From Hygrocybe punicea (taxonomy: Eukaryota; Basidiomycota; Agaricomycetes; Agaricales; Hygrophoraceae): a DNA stretch of 64,000 nucleotides. Of the stretch, positions 33,078-44,632 are shown one piece after another; the stretch's first letter is position 1, and the number at the start of each line of letters is the position of its first letter. The position numbers were made by a program, and so were the translations under genes. Where the stretch lies: positions 2,948,767 to 3,012,766 of the forward strand of contig OY744469.1 in NCBI GenBank assembly GCA_963556145.1, given 5' to 3'. The notes under the pieces were generated by a model. The model was given only the letters and a program-made list of their open reading frames with translations. It was not told the DNA's origin and made no database searches.

Positions 33078-33966
33078 TGTAGAGACTCGACGTCCCTCTG
33101 AGTCCGTATCCTCGATATATCACGAATCCGGACGAACCTGCTGCCTCCATTCAACTCGCATTCGAACCCAACGTAACCCGACGTGATGTGACCCAACATG
33201 ACCGATGTGACCCGACATATGCCGCTTTGTGACAGCCGCTTTTGGACCAAATCTGGCAGCATCAGAAGCCCCGGAGTTCTAATAATAGGAGACGGATCTC
33301 ATCGGACTTGATCCCCGACTTCAGACTTACTTTATTTATGCATCCCCTCGTCCTTTCGGAGATATGTAGGATGTTTTAGATCTTTTTCTTGGATATTCCT
33401 TCTCCCCTCCATTTTCCTGTCCTCATCGCTTTTCAACCCCCCTTTCCACATCCCCATTCCAACCTTTCTTTGTAGCTTACCATCGGCCAAAATAGACATG
33501 TCCGAAAGTAGATTACTCACTCCTGTACTATAAAAAACGGTCCCCGACAACCGTACAAAAAAGAGATACCATTAGTCCCTGTTTTCATATAGTCAGAATC
33601 TTCTTTAATCCCTTCAAATGCTCGTCCACGTAGATCCTTAGTTTTTTTGTAGTTCATTTCATTGTCTTTATTGATTGCTTCTATTATTTGTTCATCGTTT
33701 CCGACCTGACCCGACCCGACCCGCCGTACCCGACATTGTCGGCATCGTTGGGTTCTTCGTTATTCATCTGTTTTCAGTCCGTTCATTGCCGGATTCATCG
33801 TTATTTGTCCAGTTTTACACGGTGGCATTATATTTTACTTCCATTTCCATTTCCTTTACTACTATTCCCGACACTGACTTATCCACTGTCACTTTTACGC
33901 TGACACCCCTCTGGTTAGGATCATCTTTCTTTATTGTTCCGAAGCCACCAAGAACCCGCATCTACA
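33078..33966 (+). repeat. LARD 3' LTR (family LTR4)
   Basis: 889 bp with ends TGTAGAGACTC and GCATCTACA. Very close to the 5' LTR parts 23664-23757 and 27713-28500. Confidence 0.88.
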
Positions 33967-34007
33967 TCGGAGTCGGACCCCCAGGAAACCTTCGTCACGA
34001 GCGACGG

Positions 34008-34844
34008 TGATATGGTTTCCACGTCTATGACCCGGATAAAGAGATAATAAATGATGAAAAACGTCGCAAAGGTGCGAACGAGACTTGGGGACACTCCCGA
34101 CAATAACGCGATAGTGCGCGATAATATGCGCGATAAAATAAACAAACACGAAGAGTCGCAAGACAACGCGATGTCGCAACGCAGTGATAAACAAGGATTG
34201 GAAGGCTTAGCTGGGTGTCCTAGATGACAGCGCGATATGTGGTGATGACGCGACGAGACGGAGGTTCTGCGCTACGACTTAGGTCACGATAGCGGAGAGT
34301 ACGCGATGAGGAGAGACGCAGATTCGAGTGAGAATGACTAGATCCTTTTAAAACTTAAGCCACAAACTAGTGGAGAGGGGAGAACTGGGTTCTTCTTCGC
34401 ATATTTTCTACTACAGGACACTTTTTATATTCTAAAGGGATAGGGGGAAAGGGTGGATGAGTGAAATAGAAATGCAGCGAAATATCACATGAAAGCGACG
34501 AAACGGGAACGGAATAGCGAAGGATTTGAAATAAGGGCGAATATCACATGAAAGTCGGCGAAAAGACGAAGATAAACCGGATGAATTACATTTCTGGTAT
34601 CGGACTCGGTGTCCGAACGTGTAGGACGTGTTTAACAGTCATGTGTCAGCGTTTTAAGACCGGGTCATGCGGTTAAGATACAGCGAAGATGTCGCGGTCA
34701 CGCGCGCATCGATCGGCGTAAGTCGCGCAAGTCGCGGGCGGCGCGCTGATGTTTCGCATGTACGCGGGACTGCGGAAGAGTTGTAGGGAAAGTAGAATTG
34801 ACCATATGAGAGATTCCGTGCCCAAAGGGAGAGACTGCGTATCA
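34008..34844. mobile_element. Solo LTR, family LTR3
   Basis: 837 bp with ends TGATATGG and GCGTATCA and the 4-bp duplication ACGG (34004-34007, 34845-34848), inside LTR2. It has no other copy in this window; LTR status rests on TG/CA ends, inverted terminal TGATA/TATCA and the duplication. Confidence 0.65.
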
Positions 34845-35201
34845 ACGGCATCGAGTCCTCGGACAAGTAGTCTGAGGGTGGGAACGCATCATCCAACGCT
34901 ATCATAGAAACTATCAGAACAATACTCAAACACCCCAAGAAAGGCAAAACTTACTGAACAGGTCGGCCAGAAGCTCACACAGAAGCCTCTTGTTGCGCAC
35001 AACAAGGTGGCAACATTCCGTGTGATGTTTGGCCTTCCCGCAAGTGAAACAACGACCAGTAGCCCAATACAAATCCCGATCAGAGTCAGAGAGGCGGCAG
35101 GCGAAGTCGTGCATAATACAATTAACCGTGACAGGGCAGGATGGGTTAAAGAGGGCAGAACGTTTGAAGAATATGAGACAATGGCATGAGTGGGGAAACA
35201 T
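34845..35201 (-). pseudogene. LTR2 zinc-knuckle gene, exon 1 and start of exon 2 (5' LTR copy)
   Basis: Exon 1 runs from ATG 35201 to about 34955 and keeps the knuckle CFTCGKAKHHTECC and LLCELLADLF. After an intron of similar length, exon 2 begins LDDAFPPSDYLSEDSM and is cut by the LTR3 insertion. Confidence 0.65.
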
Positions 35202-35410
35202 TGCACTGATGAGAAATGGGACGAGGTATCCAACCACACTTTATACTGAATGGAAGCCATTCCCAATCAGGAAGAAACCTCTACCACTTCAGCAATGAAC
35301 CCGTGAGAACGACATGTGACCGGAGGTTGAAATCTCTGGCTCTCGCAGGACACCACAGACCACTCCCGTCACTCACACCAGAACAATAAGACACCCCACT
35401 TTCATCACCC

Positions 35411-35610
35411 ATGCACAAACTCCCTTCAATCATGACCCATTCAGTTATCGCCGCTATCATTGCCGTCATCATCATGTAAGCATTCATCCTCGTAACGATA
35501 TGCCGAGGAGTACAACGAATCTCCATCACCATTGATCCCGAGATCCCCCTATCAACATTCAAGGCATTCCGACCCCCTATGATCCGCAGTAATGACATGT
35601 CACACGCTTA
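35411..35610 (+). pseudogene. LTR2 membrane-protein gene, truncated (5' LTR copy)
   Basis: ATG 35411. The hydrophobic segment VIAAIIAVIIM is followed by a TAA at 35477-35479 shared with the 3' LTR copy, then ITIDPEIPLSTFKAFRPP and a premature end caused by the about 380-bp deletion. Confidence 0.6.
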
Positions 35611-35759
35611 AATGTAAACCCTTGCTACCGCTGACATCGTGCAACTATTTGACCCACCGATCCATTACATGACCGCTAGTCGTGACATTAGGTCAAAGTT
35701 ATATTCAAATCCTTGCATATGTCCGCTTCATCTATTATGACACAATTCGCCTCTGGACT

Positions 35760-35905
35760 ATGGAAACCAGCCAGCGGCTCTCACTCCCTTACCCCTGACA
35801 GACCCGCCCACGACATGTGAAGGGTGGCCCAAGAAGAGACCAGATGACTTTCAGAACGCTTCCCAACCAGAGGTACCATGATGCCAGAAAGACCAGTGGT
35901 CCCTG
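35760..35905 (+). pseudogene. Chromovirus gag, first segment
   Basis: ATG 35760 begins METSQRLSLPYP, with a TGA at 35796-35798 where CGA is likely. The frame runs to 35905, where a codon is split (TG|G) by the giant fold-back and resumes at 41772. Confidence 0.65.
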
Positions 35906-35939
35906 TGGTTTTAGTTAACTCAACCCCAGTTAAGGTACA

Positions 35940-36730
35940 AAAGTTAGGTGTACTATCTGCACTAGTAGCTGGGGCTTAAGTTAAACTCCCAGACAGTGCC
36001 GCATGCTGTGATACAGTTAAACTCGGCCTAGCAATTACTGGTAGGTTCAGTTAAACTTTAGACAGCAGTGCTAAGGCCTTCAGTTCACTGTAAAGCTCAG
36101 TTAAACCCAGCCCAGTTGTTACTGTGAGCTTAGTTAAACTGTGTGCACTATTTACTGCATTGGCAGTTAAACTGAAAGCAGTACTTGCTGGACCATGAAG
36201 TTAACTGAGAACAGCAGCTACTGTGTGCTCAGTTTAACCAGGTGCAGCATTTGCTGGATGTCTAGTTTAACTCGGAGCAGTTGCTACTGATTGCTCAGTT
36301 TAACCAGATACAGCACTTGCTGGACATCCAGTTTAACTCATAGCAGTAACTGCTGGATGGTCAGTTTAACCAGGTGCAGCACTTGCTGCACCTCCAGTTT
36401 AACCAGGTGCAGCATTTGCTGTACCAGCAGTTTAACTTGGAGCAGTAGCTACTGGATGGTCAGTTTAACCATCTGCAGCAGTTGCTGTACCCTCAGTTTA
36501 ACCAGGTGCAGCACCTGCAGCACCTCCAGTTTAACTCGGAGCAGCGGCTACTGTACCTTCAGTTTAACCAGGTGTAGCAGTTGCTGGACCCCCAGTTTAA
36601 CCCAGAGCAGTAGCTACTGGATGGTCAATTTAACTCGGAGCAGCAGCTACTGTACCTCCAGTTTAACCAGATGTAGCAGTTGCTGGATGCCCAGTTTAAC
36701 TTAGAGCAGTAGCTACTGAATGGTCAGTTT
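35940..36730 (+). repeat. Subterminal array of AGTTTAAC/AGTTAAAC motifs, left arm
   Basis: About 25 copies of AGTTTAAC or AGTTAAAC, spaced mostly 30-40 bp, alternate with GGTGCAGCACTTGCTG and GAGCAGTAGCTACTG-like words. The mirror image is at about 40945-41740. Regular spacing near the termini suggests protein-binding sites, as in subterminal repeats of DNA transposons. Confidence 0.7.
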
Positions 36731-37499
36731 CTTCTGGCAGTTGCCAGGGGCATCATGCAATTGCTAGGGGGTGCAATTCACTTTCTTCTGGCAGTTGCCA
36801 GTGGGCAGTTATTGTTGTTGTCACGTGACTTGGCGGTTGCCACTTTTGAATATATTATTGAGAGGGTACTTCAAAGGGCTGTAGCTCACTCAATTGTGAA
36901 TGGTTTGCTCAGAAAATTTAAACGTGAAGTATTTAGTAGTATAGCTAGGTGCAGCTGACAGGTGGAGTCATAATTTAATGTATATAAAAAGTCAACTTCA
37001 TTCACTGCTAACTCTGGAAATTTTGATTTTTTATATACTTTAAATTATGACTCCACCTGTCAGCTGCACCTAGCTATACTACTAAATACCTCACATTTAA
37101 ATTTTCAGAGCAAACCATTCACAATTGAGTGAGCTACAGCTCTTTGAAGTACCCTCTCAATAACATGTTCAAAAGCGGCAACCGCCAAGTCACGTGACAA
37201 CAACAATAACCATTTTCTTGTAATATAATGAAATGGAATTATTAAAAGCACAGAGAATAGCAAAATTACAAAATTATTATTTTGGAAATGCACAATATCT
37301 CAGTTTTACCATCAGCCATTCCAGGAGCTACTTATTTGCCGAAATTACCCCACTTGGAATATGGTGCTTTTTTTATTTAATATTACTCAATTGCAAATAA
37401 ATACATACCTCATATGAATAGCAATACCTCAATATTACTTAAGTGAAAATATACATTAAATGATTATTTTATCTAAATACATAATTAAATAATTAAATA

Positions 37500-38190
37500 T
37501 GGCTGGTGGTGGTCTGGTGGTGAGAGGTGGGAGGTGGTGGGGGTGGGACAAGGGGGTGGGAGGAGGGAGGGGGGGTGAGAGAAGGGAGTGGGAGTGGGAG
37601 TGGGAGTGGGAGTGGGAGTGGGAGAAGGAGTGGGAGAAGTGAGTGGGAGAAGGAAGAGGAGGGACGGGCCGCAGGGAGAAGGAGAGGAGGAGAGAGAGGA
37701 GGGTGGCATATACATACCTCTGTCGTCCTCGTCATCTATGTCTCCGTCGTCCTCGTCCTTGTCCCTGTCCCCATCTCCGTCTTCATCTTCATCTTCGTCC
37801 CTGTTGTCGTCGTCCCTGTTGTTGTCCCTGTTGTTGTCCCTGTTGTTGTCCCTGTTGTTGTCCCCCGTTCTCGTCGTCATCCCGTCGTCGTCATCCCTCG
37901 TCGTTCCCTTCACCGTCATCCCCTGGCTGGTCATCGTCATCTCCATCGTCCTGTCGTCCCGTGGCTGGCCGTCTCCGTCCTCATCGGCAGGCTGTCTGTG
38001 TCCTTGTCATTGCCGTCTGGCGCCTTCCCCGGCATCGCAGGCCCATTTCCGCTATCCTCACCGGGACTGTTGTCGTCCGCACCCATTGGGTTTGCTGAGG
38101 TGGCCATGGTGTTCTTGTCTGGGCCAGGTAGGTTGGTGGGTGTGCGGGTTCGCCTGCGTTTGGCACACACAAAATTCAACATCATTTAGC
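37500..38190. repeat. Low-complexity block in the left arm
   Basis: Contains about seven GTGGGA repeats (37588-37626) and five copies of GTCCCTGTTGTTGTC (about 37798-37865). The mirror image is 39483-40172. ORFs on both strands here are compositional. The one with most protein-like character starts at 39565 in the right arm (MATSANPMGADDNSPGEDS) and is acidic; it is not recognised. Confidence 0.55.
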
Positions 38191-38498
38191 ACAAAGATTG
38201 AAAATTAAAATAAAACCTTGGTGCTCTTCTGCACCCGTTTCGCGTTGTTGAAAATGAAGAGTCGAGGCTTCAACTCGCGTGGGAAAGCCAACCGGCAGTT
38301 GCCGATTTCCTAAATGCGGTCGAGTTGCTATATATGGAACTATGCCTGGAACATTTTGAATATTCTGGCATGCACAATAATGCATGTATCAACAAAGTAA
38401 GACTCTCCAGAGATACAAGTGTAGAATACCTACTCCTAGATTAATTTGTGTATTTTATTTGATCCTACATACAGAGATATTCACAATGTGTTGTATTC

Positions 38499-38976
38499 CT
38501 CTGCCAAAATTGGACCCTTAATCACTCAACTTCACGAGTACACATCTCAAAAATCCAAATTTAATTCTGGGAGTACTAAGTAGATGCTATATGATGTTGA
38601 ACATCAGTGCCTGGTTATTGGTGGTGCGGGATATGTGTTGTAGCCAAAAAATGTTTGATACTTTGTGTTGTGGCTGGCTATTCAACTNNNNNNNNNNNNN
38701 NNNNNNNNNNNNNNNNNNNNNNNNNNNNNNNNNNNNNNNNNNNNNNNNNNNNNNNNNNNNNNNNNNNNNNNNNNNNNNNNNNNNNNNCTCTGCCAAAATT
38801 GGACCCTTAATCACTCAACTTCACGAGTACACATCTCAAAAATCCAAATTTAATTCTGGGAGTACTAAGTAGATGCTATATGATGTTGAACATCAGTGCC
38901 TGGTTATTGGTGGTGCGGGATATGTGTTGTAGCCAAAAAATGTTTGATACTTTGTGTTGTGGCTGGCTATTCAACT
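38499..38976. other. Scaffold gap with 189-bp identical flanks
   Basis: 38499-38687 and 38788-38976 are identical, separated by exactly 100 N (38688-38787). This is the pattern left when contig ends overlap but were not merged. The true centre of the palindrome is the about 50-bp loop near 38977-39028. Confidence 0.85.
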
Positions 38977-40944
38977 GAGACAGAATTAATGATTTGTGAT
39001 TGAAGGTTGTGGATTTGTTACATGTTGGCTACAACACATATCCCGCACCACCAATAACCAGGCACTGATGTTCAACATCATATAGCATCTACTTAGTACT
39101 CCCAGAATTAAATTTGGATTTTTGAGATGTGTACTCGTGAAGTTGAGTGATTAAGGGTCCAATTTTGGCAGAGGAATACAACACATTGTGAATATCTCTG
39201 TATGTAGGATCAAATAAAATACACAAATTAATCTAGGAGTAGGTATTCTACACTTGTATCTCTGGAGAGTCTTACTTTGTTGATACATGCATTATTGTGC
39301 ATGCCAGAATATTCAAAATGTTCCAGGCATAGTTCCATATATAGCAACTCGACCGCATTTAGGAAATCGGCAACTGCCGGTTGGCTTTCCCACGCGAGTT
39401 GAAGCCTCGACTCTTCATTTTCAACAACGCGAAACGGGTGCAGAAGAGCACCAAGGTTTTATTTTAATTTTCAATCTTTGTGCTAAATGATGTTGAATTT
39501 TGTGTGCGCCAAACGCAGGCGAACCCGCACACCCACCAACCTACCTGGCCCAGACAAGAACACCATGGCCACCTCAGCAAACCCAATGGGTGCGGACGAC
39601 AACAGTCCCGGTGAGGATAGCGGAAATGGGCCTGCGATGCCGGGGAAGGCGCCAGACGGCAATGACAAGGACACAGACAGCCTGCCGATGAGGACGGAGA
39701 CGGCCAGCCACGGGACGACAGGACGATGGAGATGACGATGACCAGCCAGGGGATGACGGTGAAGGGAACGACGAGGGATGACGACGACGGGATGACGACG
39801 AGAACGGGGGACAACAACAGGGACAACAACAGGGACAACAACAGGGACAACAACAGGGACGACGACAACAGGGACGAAGATGAAGATGAAGACGGAGATG
39901 GGGACAGGGACAAGGACGAGGACGACGGAGACATAGATGACGAGGACGACAGAGGTATGTATATGCCACCCTCCTCTCTCTCCTCCTCTCCTTCTCCCTG
40001 CGGCCCGTCCCTCCTCTTCCTTCTCCCACTCACTTCTCCCACTCCTTCTCCCACTCCCACTCCCACTCCCACTCCCACTCCCACTCCCTTCTCTCACCCC
40101 CCCTCCCTCCTCCCACCCCCTTGTCCCACCCCCACCACCTCCCACCTCTCACCACCAGACCACCACCAGCCATATTTAATTATTTAATTATGTATTTAGA
40201 TAAAATAATCATTTAATGTATATTTTCACTTAAGTAATATTGAGGTATTGCTATTCATATGAGGTATGTATTTATTTGCAATTGAGTAATATTAAATAAA
40301 AAAAGCACCATATTCCAAGTGGGGTAATTTCGGCAAATAAGTAGCTCCTGGAATGGCTGATGGTAAAACTGAGATATTGTGCATTTCCAAAATAATAATT
40401 TTGTAATTTTGCTATTCTCTGTGCTTTTAATAATTCCATTTCATTATATTACAAGAAAATGGTTATTGTTGTTGTCACGTGACTTGGCGGTTGCCGCTTT
40501 TGAACATGTTATTGAGAGGGTACTTCAAAGAGCTGTAGCTCACTCAATTGTGAATGGTTTGCTCTGAAAATTTAAATGTGAGGTATTTAGTAGTATAGCT
40601 AGGTGCAGCTGACAGGTGGAGTCATAATTTAAAGTATATAAAAAATCAAAATTTCCAGAGTTAGCAGTGAATGAAGTTGACTTTTTATATACATTAAATT
40701 ATGACTCCACCTGTCAGCTGCACCTAGCTATACTACTAAATACTTCACGTTTAAATTTTCTGAGCAAACCATTCACAATTGAGTGAGCTACAGCCCTTTG
40801 AAGTACCCTCTCAATAATATATTCAAAAGTGGCAACCGCCAAGTCACGTGACAACAACAATAACTGCCCACTGGCAACTGCCAGAAGAAAGTGAATTGCA
40901 CCCCCTAGCAATTGCATGATGCCCCTGGCAACTGCCAGAAGAAA

Positions 40945-41740
40945 CTGACCATTCAGTAGCTACTGCTCTAAGTTAAACTGGGCATCCAGCAACTGCTACA
41001 TCTGGTTAAACTGGAGGTACAGTAGCTGCTGCTCCGAGTTAAATTGACCATCCAGTAGCTACTGCTCTGGGTTAAACTGGGGGTCCAGCAACTGCTACAC
41101 CTGGTTAAACTGAAGGTACAGTAGCCGCTGCTCCGAGTTAAACTGGAGGTGCTGCAGGTGCTGCACCTGGTTAAACTGAGGGTACAGCAACTGCTGCAGA
41201 TGGTTAAACTGACCATCCAGTAGCTACTGCTCCAAGTTAAACTGCTGGTACAGCAAATGCTGCACCTGGTTAAACTGGAGGTGCAGCAAGTGCTGCACCT
41301 GGTTAAACTGACCATCCAGCAGTTACTGCTATGAGTTAAACTGGATGTCCAGCAAGTGCTGTATCTGGTTAAACTGAGCAATCAGTAGCAACTGCTCCGA
41401 GTTAAACTAGACATCCAGCAAATGCTGCACCTGGTTAAACTGAGCACACAGTAGCTGCTGTTCTCAGTTAACTTCATGGTCCAGCAAGTACTGCTTTCAG
41501 TTTAACTGCCAATGCAGTAAATAGTGCACACAGTTTAACTAAGCTCACAGTAACAACTGGGCTGGGTTTAACTGAGCTTTACAGTGAACTGAAGGCCTTA
41601 GCACTGCTGTCTAAAGTTTAACTGAACCTACCAGTAATTGCTAGGCCGAGTTTAACTGTATCACAGCATGCGGCACTGTCTGGGAGTTTAACTTAAGCCC
41701 CAGCTACTAGTGCAGATAGTACACCTAACTTTTGTACCTT
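40945..41740 (-). repeat. Subterminal motif array, right arm
   Basis: Mirror image of 35940-36730. Confidence 0.7.
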
Positions 41741-42993
41741 AACTGGGGTTGAGTTTAACTAAAACCCCCTGGACTATTGAAACGCCAGTCCAGGGAACAG
41801 AGACTACAACCCGTGCCTGGACAAGCACAGGCCTGCCAGAGTTTGTGCTCACACCAGAGAGCCCTGACCCTGTTGAAGACCCTGGCTACTGGGGGCAGAC
41901 TCCACGGGAGTCTTACCAGGAACTGGGGGACACTGAAGAACCAGGTGGCCTGTTCATCAGGAGATGGGTTCACTATAGCAACGATGAAGACCAAGAAAAG
42001 AAAGATGAAAGGGAAGGATCGGACCAAGAAAGAGGAAAGGGACCAGCTGAACCAGACCCAGGAGGACCCTCAGGTCCTGGGGACGAAGGAGGACCACCCA
42101 ATAAACCTCCGGGCGGCAGACATCCAGGCTGGTGGCCCCCCGGTGGAGGACCGCCAATGGGAGGACCGATTCACTACAACGCCACCCAGGCACCAACCCC
42201 CAAGTTCCCAAAACAAGCCGCACCTGAGCCATTCATGGGAGATCAATCGCAGTGGACAGCCTTCATCATAAAAGCACACATCTACTTTTCACATTTCCCA
42301 GAGTACTTCGCACGGGAACAGAACAAGTGTGTCTACCTCCTGAGCTGGTTTGGAGGAGAGGCCCCAAGGACCTGGGCCATGAACATTCTCAAGACCATGA
42401 GCAGATCGTTCCCCAGTCCCTTCATCAACCATTTTAACCAACTTCTTGACCATGCTGCCAAGCTATGGGGACCGATCAATGACGAACAAGATGCCCGAAA
42501 TGCTCTCGAACGAATTAGACAGACATCCACTATGGCCGAGTACCACACCGAGTTCATCAACTTGGCAACCCAGAGTGGATATAACGAACCAGCCCTGGTA
42601 CAAATCTTCTATAAGGGCCTGAAAGAGAGCATCAAGAACTTGATGGTCACCATCGTCAAGCCGACCACGGTCAACATGATGTTGGCCGTCTGCCTAGAAT
42701 TCGAGACCCGAATCCGCAATAGGCAAGCTGAACGAAAGGAGTTTGAACGAACAGCTCCAAAGAAAGAACCCAAACGGTTCAAGCCGAAAGAGACAAAAGG
42801 AGGAGCTGACCCCAGGGGGGAAGCAGTAAAAGCCGGACGTCTCACCGAAGAAGAAAGAACCAAATGATTATGCAAGGGAAGGTGCTTCCAATGCAACCGC
42901 CTTGGACACATGAGCAAGAATTGCCCAGACAGGAAGGCCAAGGCCAAGATGGCCAGAGCCGAAGAAGACCATGAAACAATGAAACCAGAAGAG

Positions 42994-44632
42994 TGTTACG
43001 GATCGCTTCTGCAGCGGGCTCCGGCAACAATCAACTTAACTGGGAGGCAGTTTCCAGAGGAGAGAACAGCAGTTTTCATTGTTGCTTACACACTGCTAAC
43101 AGGGGGGGGTCAAGGTCTAGTGTCATTGCGAGCCGTGGGGGTTACCCAAAACAAGATGAGTCTGCCCCAAGAACCAGACTAAACGTAAGGAAAGGAAAAG
43201 AAGAAAAAGTCCGAACCAACAACAAGAACAGTACATATAGTGGCTGGTCTTGAGGGGAGGTAAATAGAAATGCAACCATGAAGCTACAACATGTCCAACT
43301 ATACCATGTGTTCACCATGAGACAGACATGAGGCGTCCTCATGTCGATGTTCTCGTGATTTAACTGGAGGCCCGGGTGTCATTGAGGATGGAAGAGGTCC
43401 GGATGACTCGGATGATTTGTCATCAGATCATGTGTTGCGCAGAATTGCCTATTCAGGGTCTCACTTGCTGTAATGGGCTAATGCGCAGTCTGACAAGTGC
43501 GATGCATGGTCGGGTTGAAGAGGGGTATCGTCCAGTGTGGGATTGACGAAGGGAGTGTCTTGAGGTAGTGTGGATATAGCGGCAAGGTTGGTGTGAAAGA
43601 AAACAAAGGAATATATGGAAGAAAAACCAACTAAGACAGTGGGCTAGTCGAGGTCAGACATGTGAACAGCATCAGCTGTACCGGATGACGATGTCTGTGT
43701 CAATGACGTATTGAGGGGTGATGTCTTGTCCTGTATGTAGAACAACATGGTCCACCTGATGTCAGTATTCGTCCAAGAAAGGGTGTCATTGTAAGCGAGT
43801 GTGGGAGGTATCGAGGTTATGGATGGAAAAGGATAAATAAACGTGGGTCCAGGTTTCGAGTCATGGCACGAGTGACAAGCTGTGGGAATAAGATGTTGGG
43901 TACTGCATTGAAGCGATGTCATGTGAACAATAAACGATAGGGGTCGGTTCACTGTATTGGGAAGTCATATGGTCTGTGGTCGAAGTCTGGAGGTATGTGC
44001 TTCAGCAATGGTCAGATTGGAGGGAACAGTGAAATGTCCTGTGATCGAGGATTGTTCAGGGAATACATGCAGGTGAGGAATGTCATCAGATCGTCAGGGA
44101 GGATAATGGTAGGCACAGGGTATGAATATGGAAACCAAATATCCGAGAATAGCAATTGTCAATTACGTGTCAATATATTGTCAAGGTGGAAGTCGGGTGT
44201 ATCAATGGCAGAAGGGTTTCGGTGCCAATGCCAAAGATAGATCATAATAAAGTAGAAACCAATCAGGAAGGTGATGGCAATGCTGCCAATAACAATTACG
44301 GTAATGAGTTGTGTCGGGAGTACAGCCATTGTGAATCGGTTTGTCGTGGGATGAAGTCAACAATATGTCAGGGCAAGGGAAAAGACAATAGCGATGATGT
44401 CCATCGGCAAGGAGACTATTCAGGTACAGCAAGGTAATGTGGGGATGTGTCCATGGTCGGTCTGGATTGTTCTAGAAGAAAGGAAGAAAAGAGAACAAGG
44501 ACAAGAAGAAACAATGATGCCCAAAAGAAGACAAAAGGTAAAAGGAAATGAAAAATGAAGGTGTGATAAAGCGGAATCGTCATGGTGGGTAACGGAGTCG
44601 GGATCAGAGTTGCGGAGTTGAAAAATGTAACA
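42994..44632. mobile_element. Solo LTR, family LTR1 (copy 2)
   Basis: 1639 bp with ends TGTTACGG and ATGTAACA and the 5-bp duplication AAGAG (42989-42993, 44633-44637). Reverse complement of 4806-6420. Confidence 0.92.
44159..44329 (-). CDS. LTR1-encoded 56-aa membrane protein (copy 2)
   Basis: Same length, start and stop as 5108-5278. The hydrophobic core reads VIVIGSIAITFLIGFYF, followed by MIYLWHWHR and the DTPDFHLDN tail. Changes relative to copy 1 are Ile13Val, Val28Ile and Gln35Trp. The upstream ATG of copy 1 is ACG here. Confidence 0.45.
   Translation of the reverse strand: MAVLPTQLITVIVIGSIAITFLIGFYFIMIYLWHWHRNPSAIDTPDFHLDNILTRN

Larger units (their letters stand above)
23664..33966 (+). 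mobile_element. LARD-type retroelement with family LTR4 LTRs
   Basis: 5' LTR 23664-28500 (about 877 bp net, containing TR-GAG-2), interior 28501-33077, 3' LTR 33078-33966 (889 bp). LTR ends are TGTAGA and TCTACA. Duplication TCGG (23660-23663, 33967-33970) inside the chromovirus 5' LTR. A primer-binding-like TGGAGCCCACTGC starts two bases after the 5' LTR. No polymerase or gag was recognised in the interior, so it is a large non-autonomous derivative. Confidence 0.88.
23228..35689 (+). repeat. Chromovirus 5' LTR (family LTR2), interrupted twice and deleted
   Basis: LTR2 segments are 23228-23663, 33971-34007 and 34849-35689 (about 1.3 kb). They are separated by the LARD (TCGG duplication) and the solo LTR3 (ACGG duplication). 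Compared with 49960-51630, about 380 bp is missing near 35607, so the membrane-protein gene here is truncated. Confidence 0.82.
35906..41766. mobile_element. Giant fold-back element with about 2.7-kb inverted arms
   Basis: The left arm (35906 to about 38645) is the reverse complement of the right arm (about 39029-41766), nearly perfect over their length. Ends are TGGTTTTAGTTAAC and its near complement. The 5-bp duplication CCCTG (35901-35905, 41767-41771) splits a chromovirus gag codon. Each arm has subterminal motif arrays, a LACK-of-homology coding-like segment and a TATA-containing region near the centre. A 100-N gap lies at the centre with duplicated sequence on both sides, so the true length is about 5.57 kb. 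No transposase was recognised, so the superfamily is unknown. Confidence 0.85.

Noticed and set aside
35690..35705. A tRNA primer-binding site directly after the chromovirus 5' LTR
   Set aside because: The sequence TTAGGTCAAAG does not begin with TGG or match an obvious tRNA 3' end; the priming mechanism is left open.
36291..36704. 137-codon Ser/Cys/Thr-rich ORF (and its mirror at 40968-41381)
   Set aside because: A translation of the subterminal motif array; it lacks an independent start or conserved domain.
38788..38976. A real tandem duplication at the centre of the giant palindrome
   Set aside because: Exact identity to 38499-38687 across a 100-N placeholder is better explained by unmerged contig ends.
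37527..40187. Long overlapping ORFs of 150-220 codons on both strands in the fold-back arms
   Set aside because: They come from GTGGGA and GTTGTTGTCCCT repeats and strong strand composition, are open in several frames at once, and show no recognisable domain.
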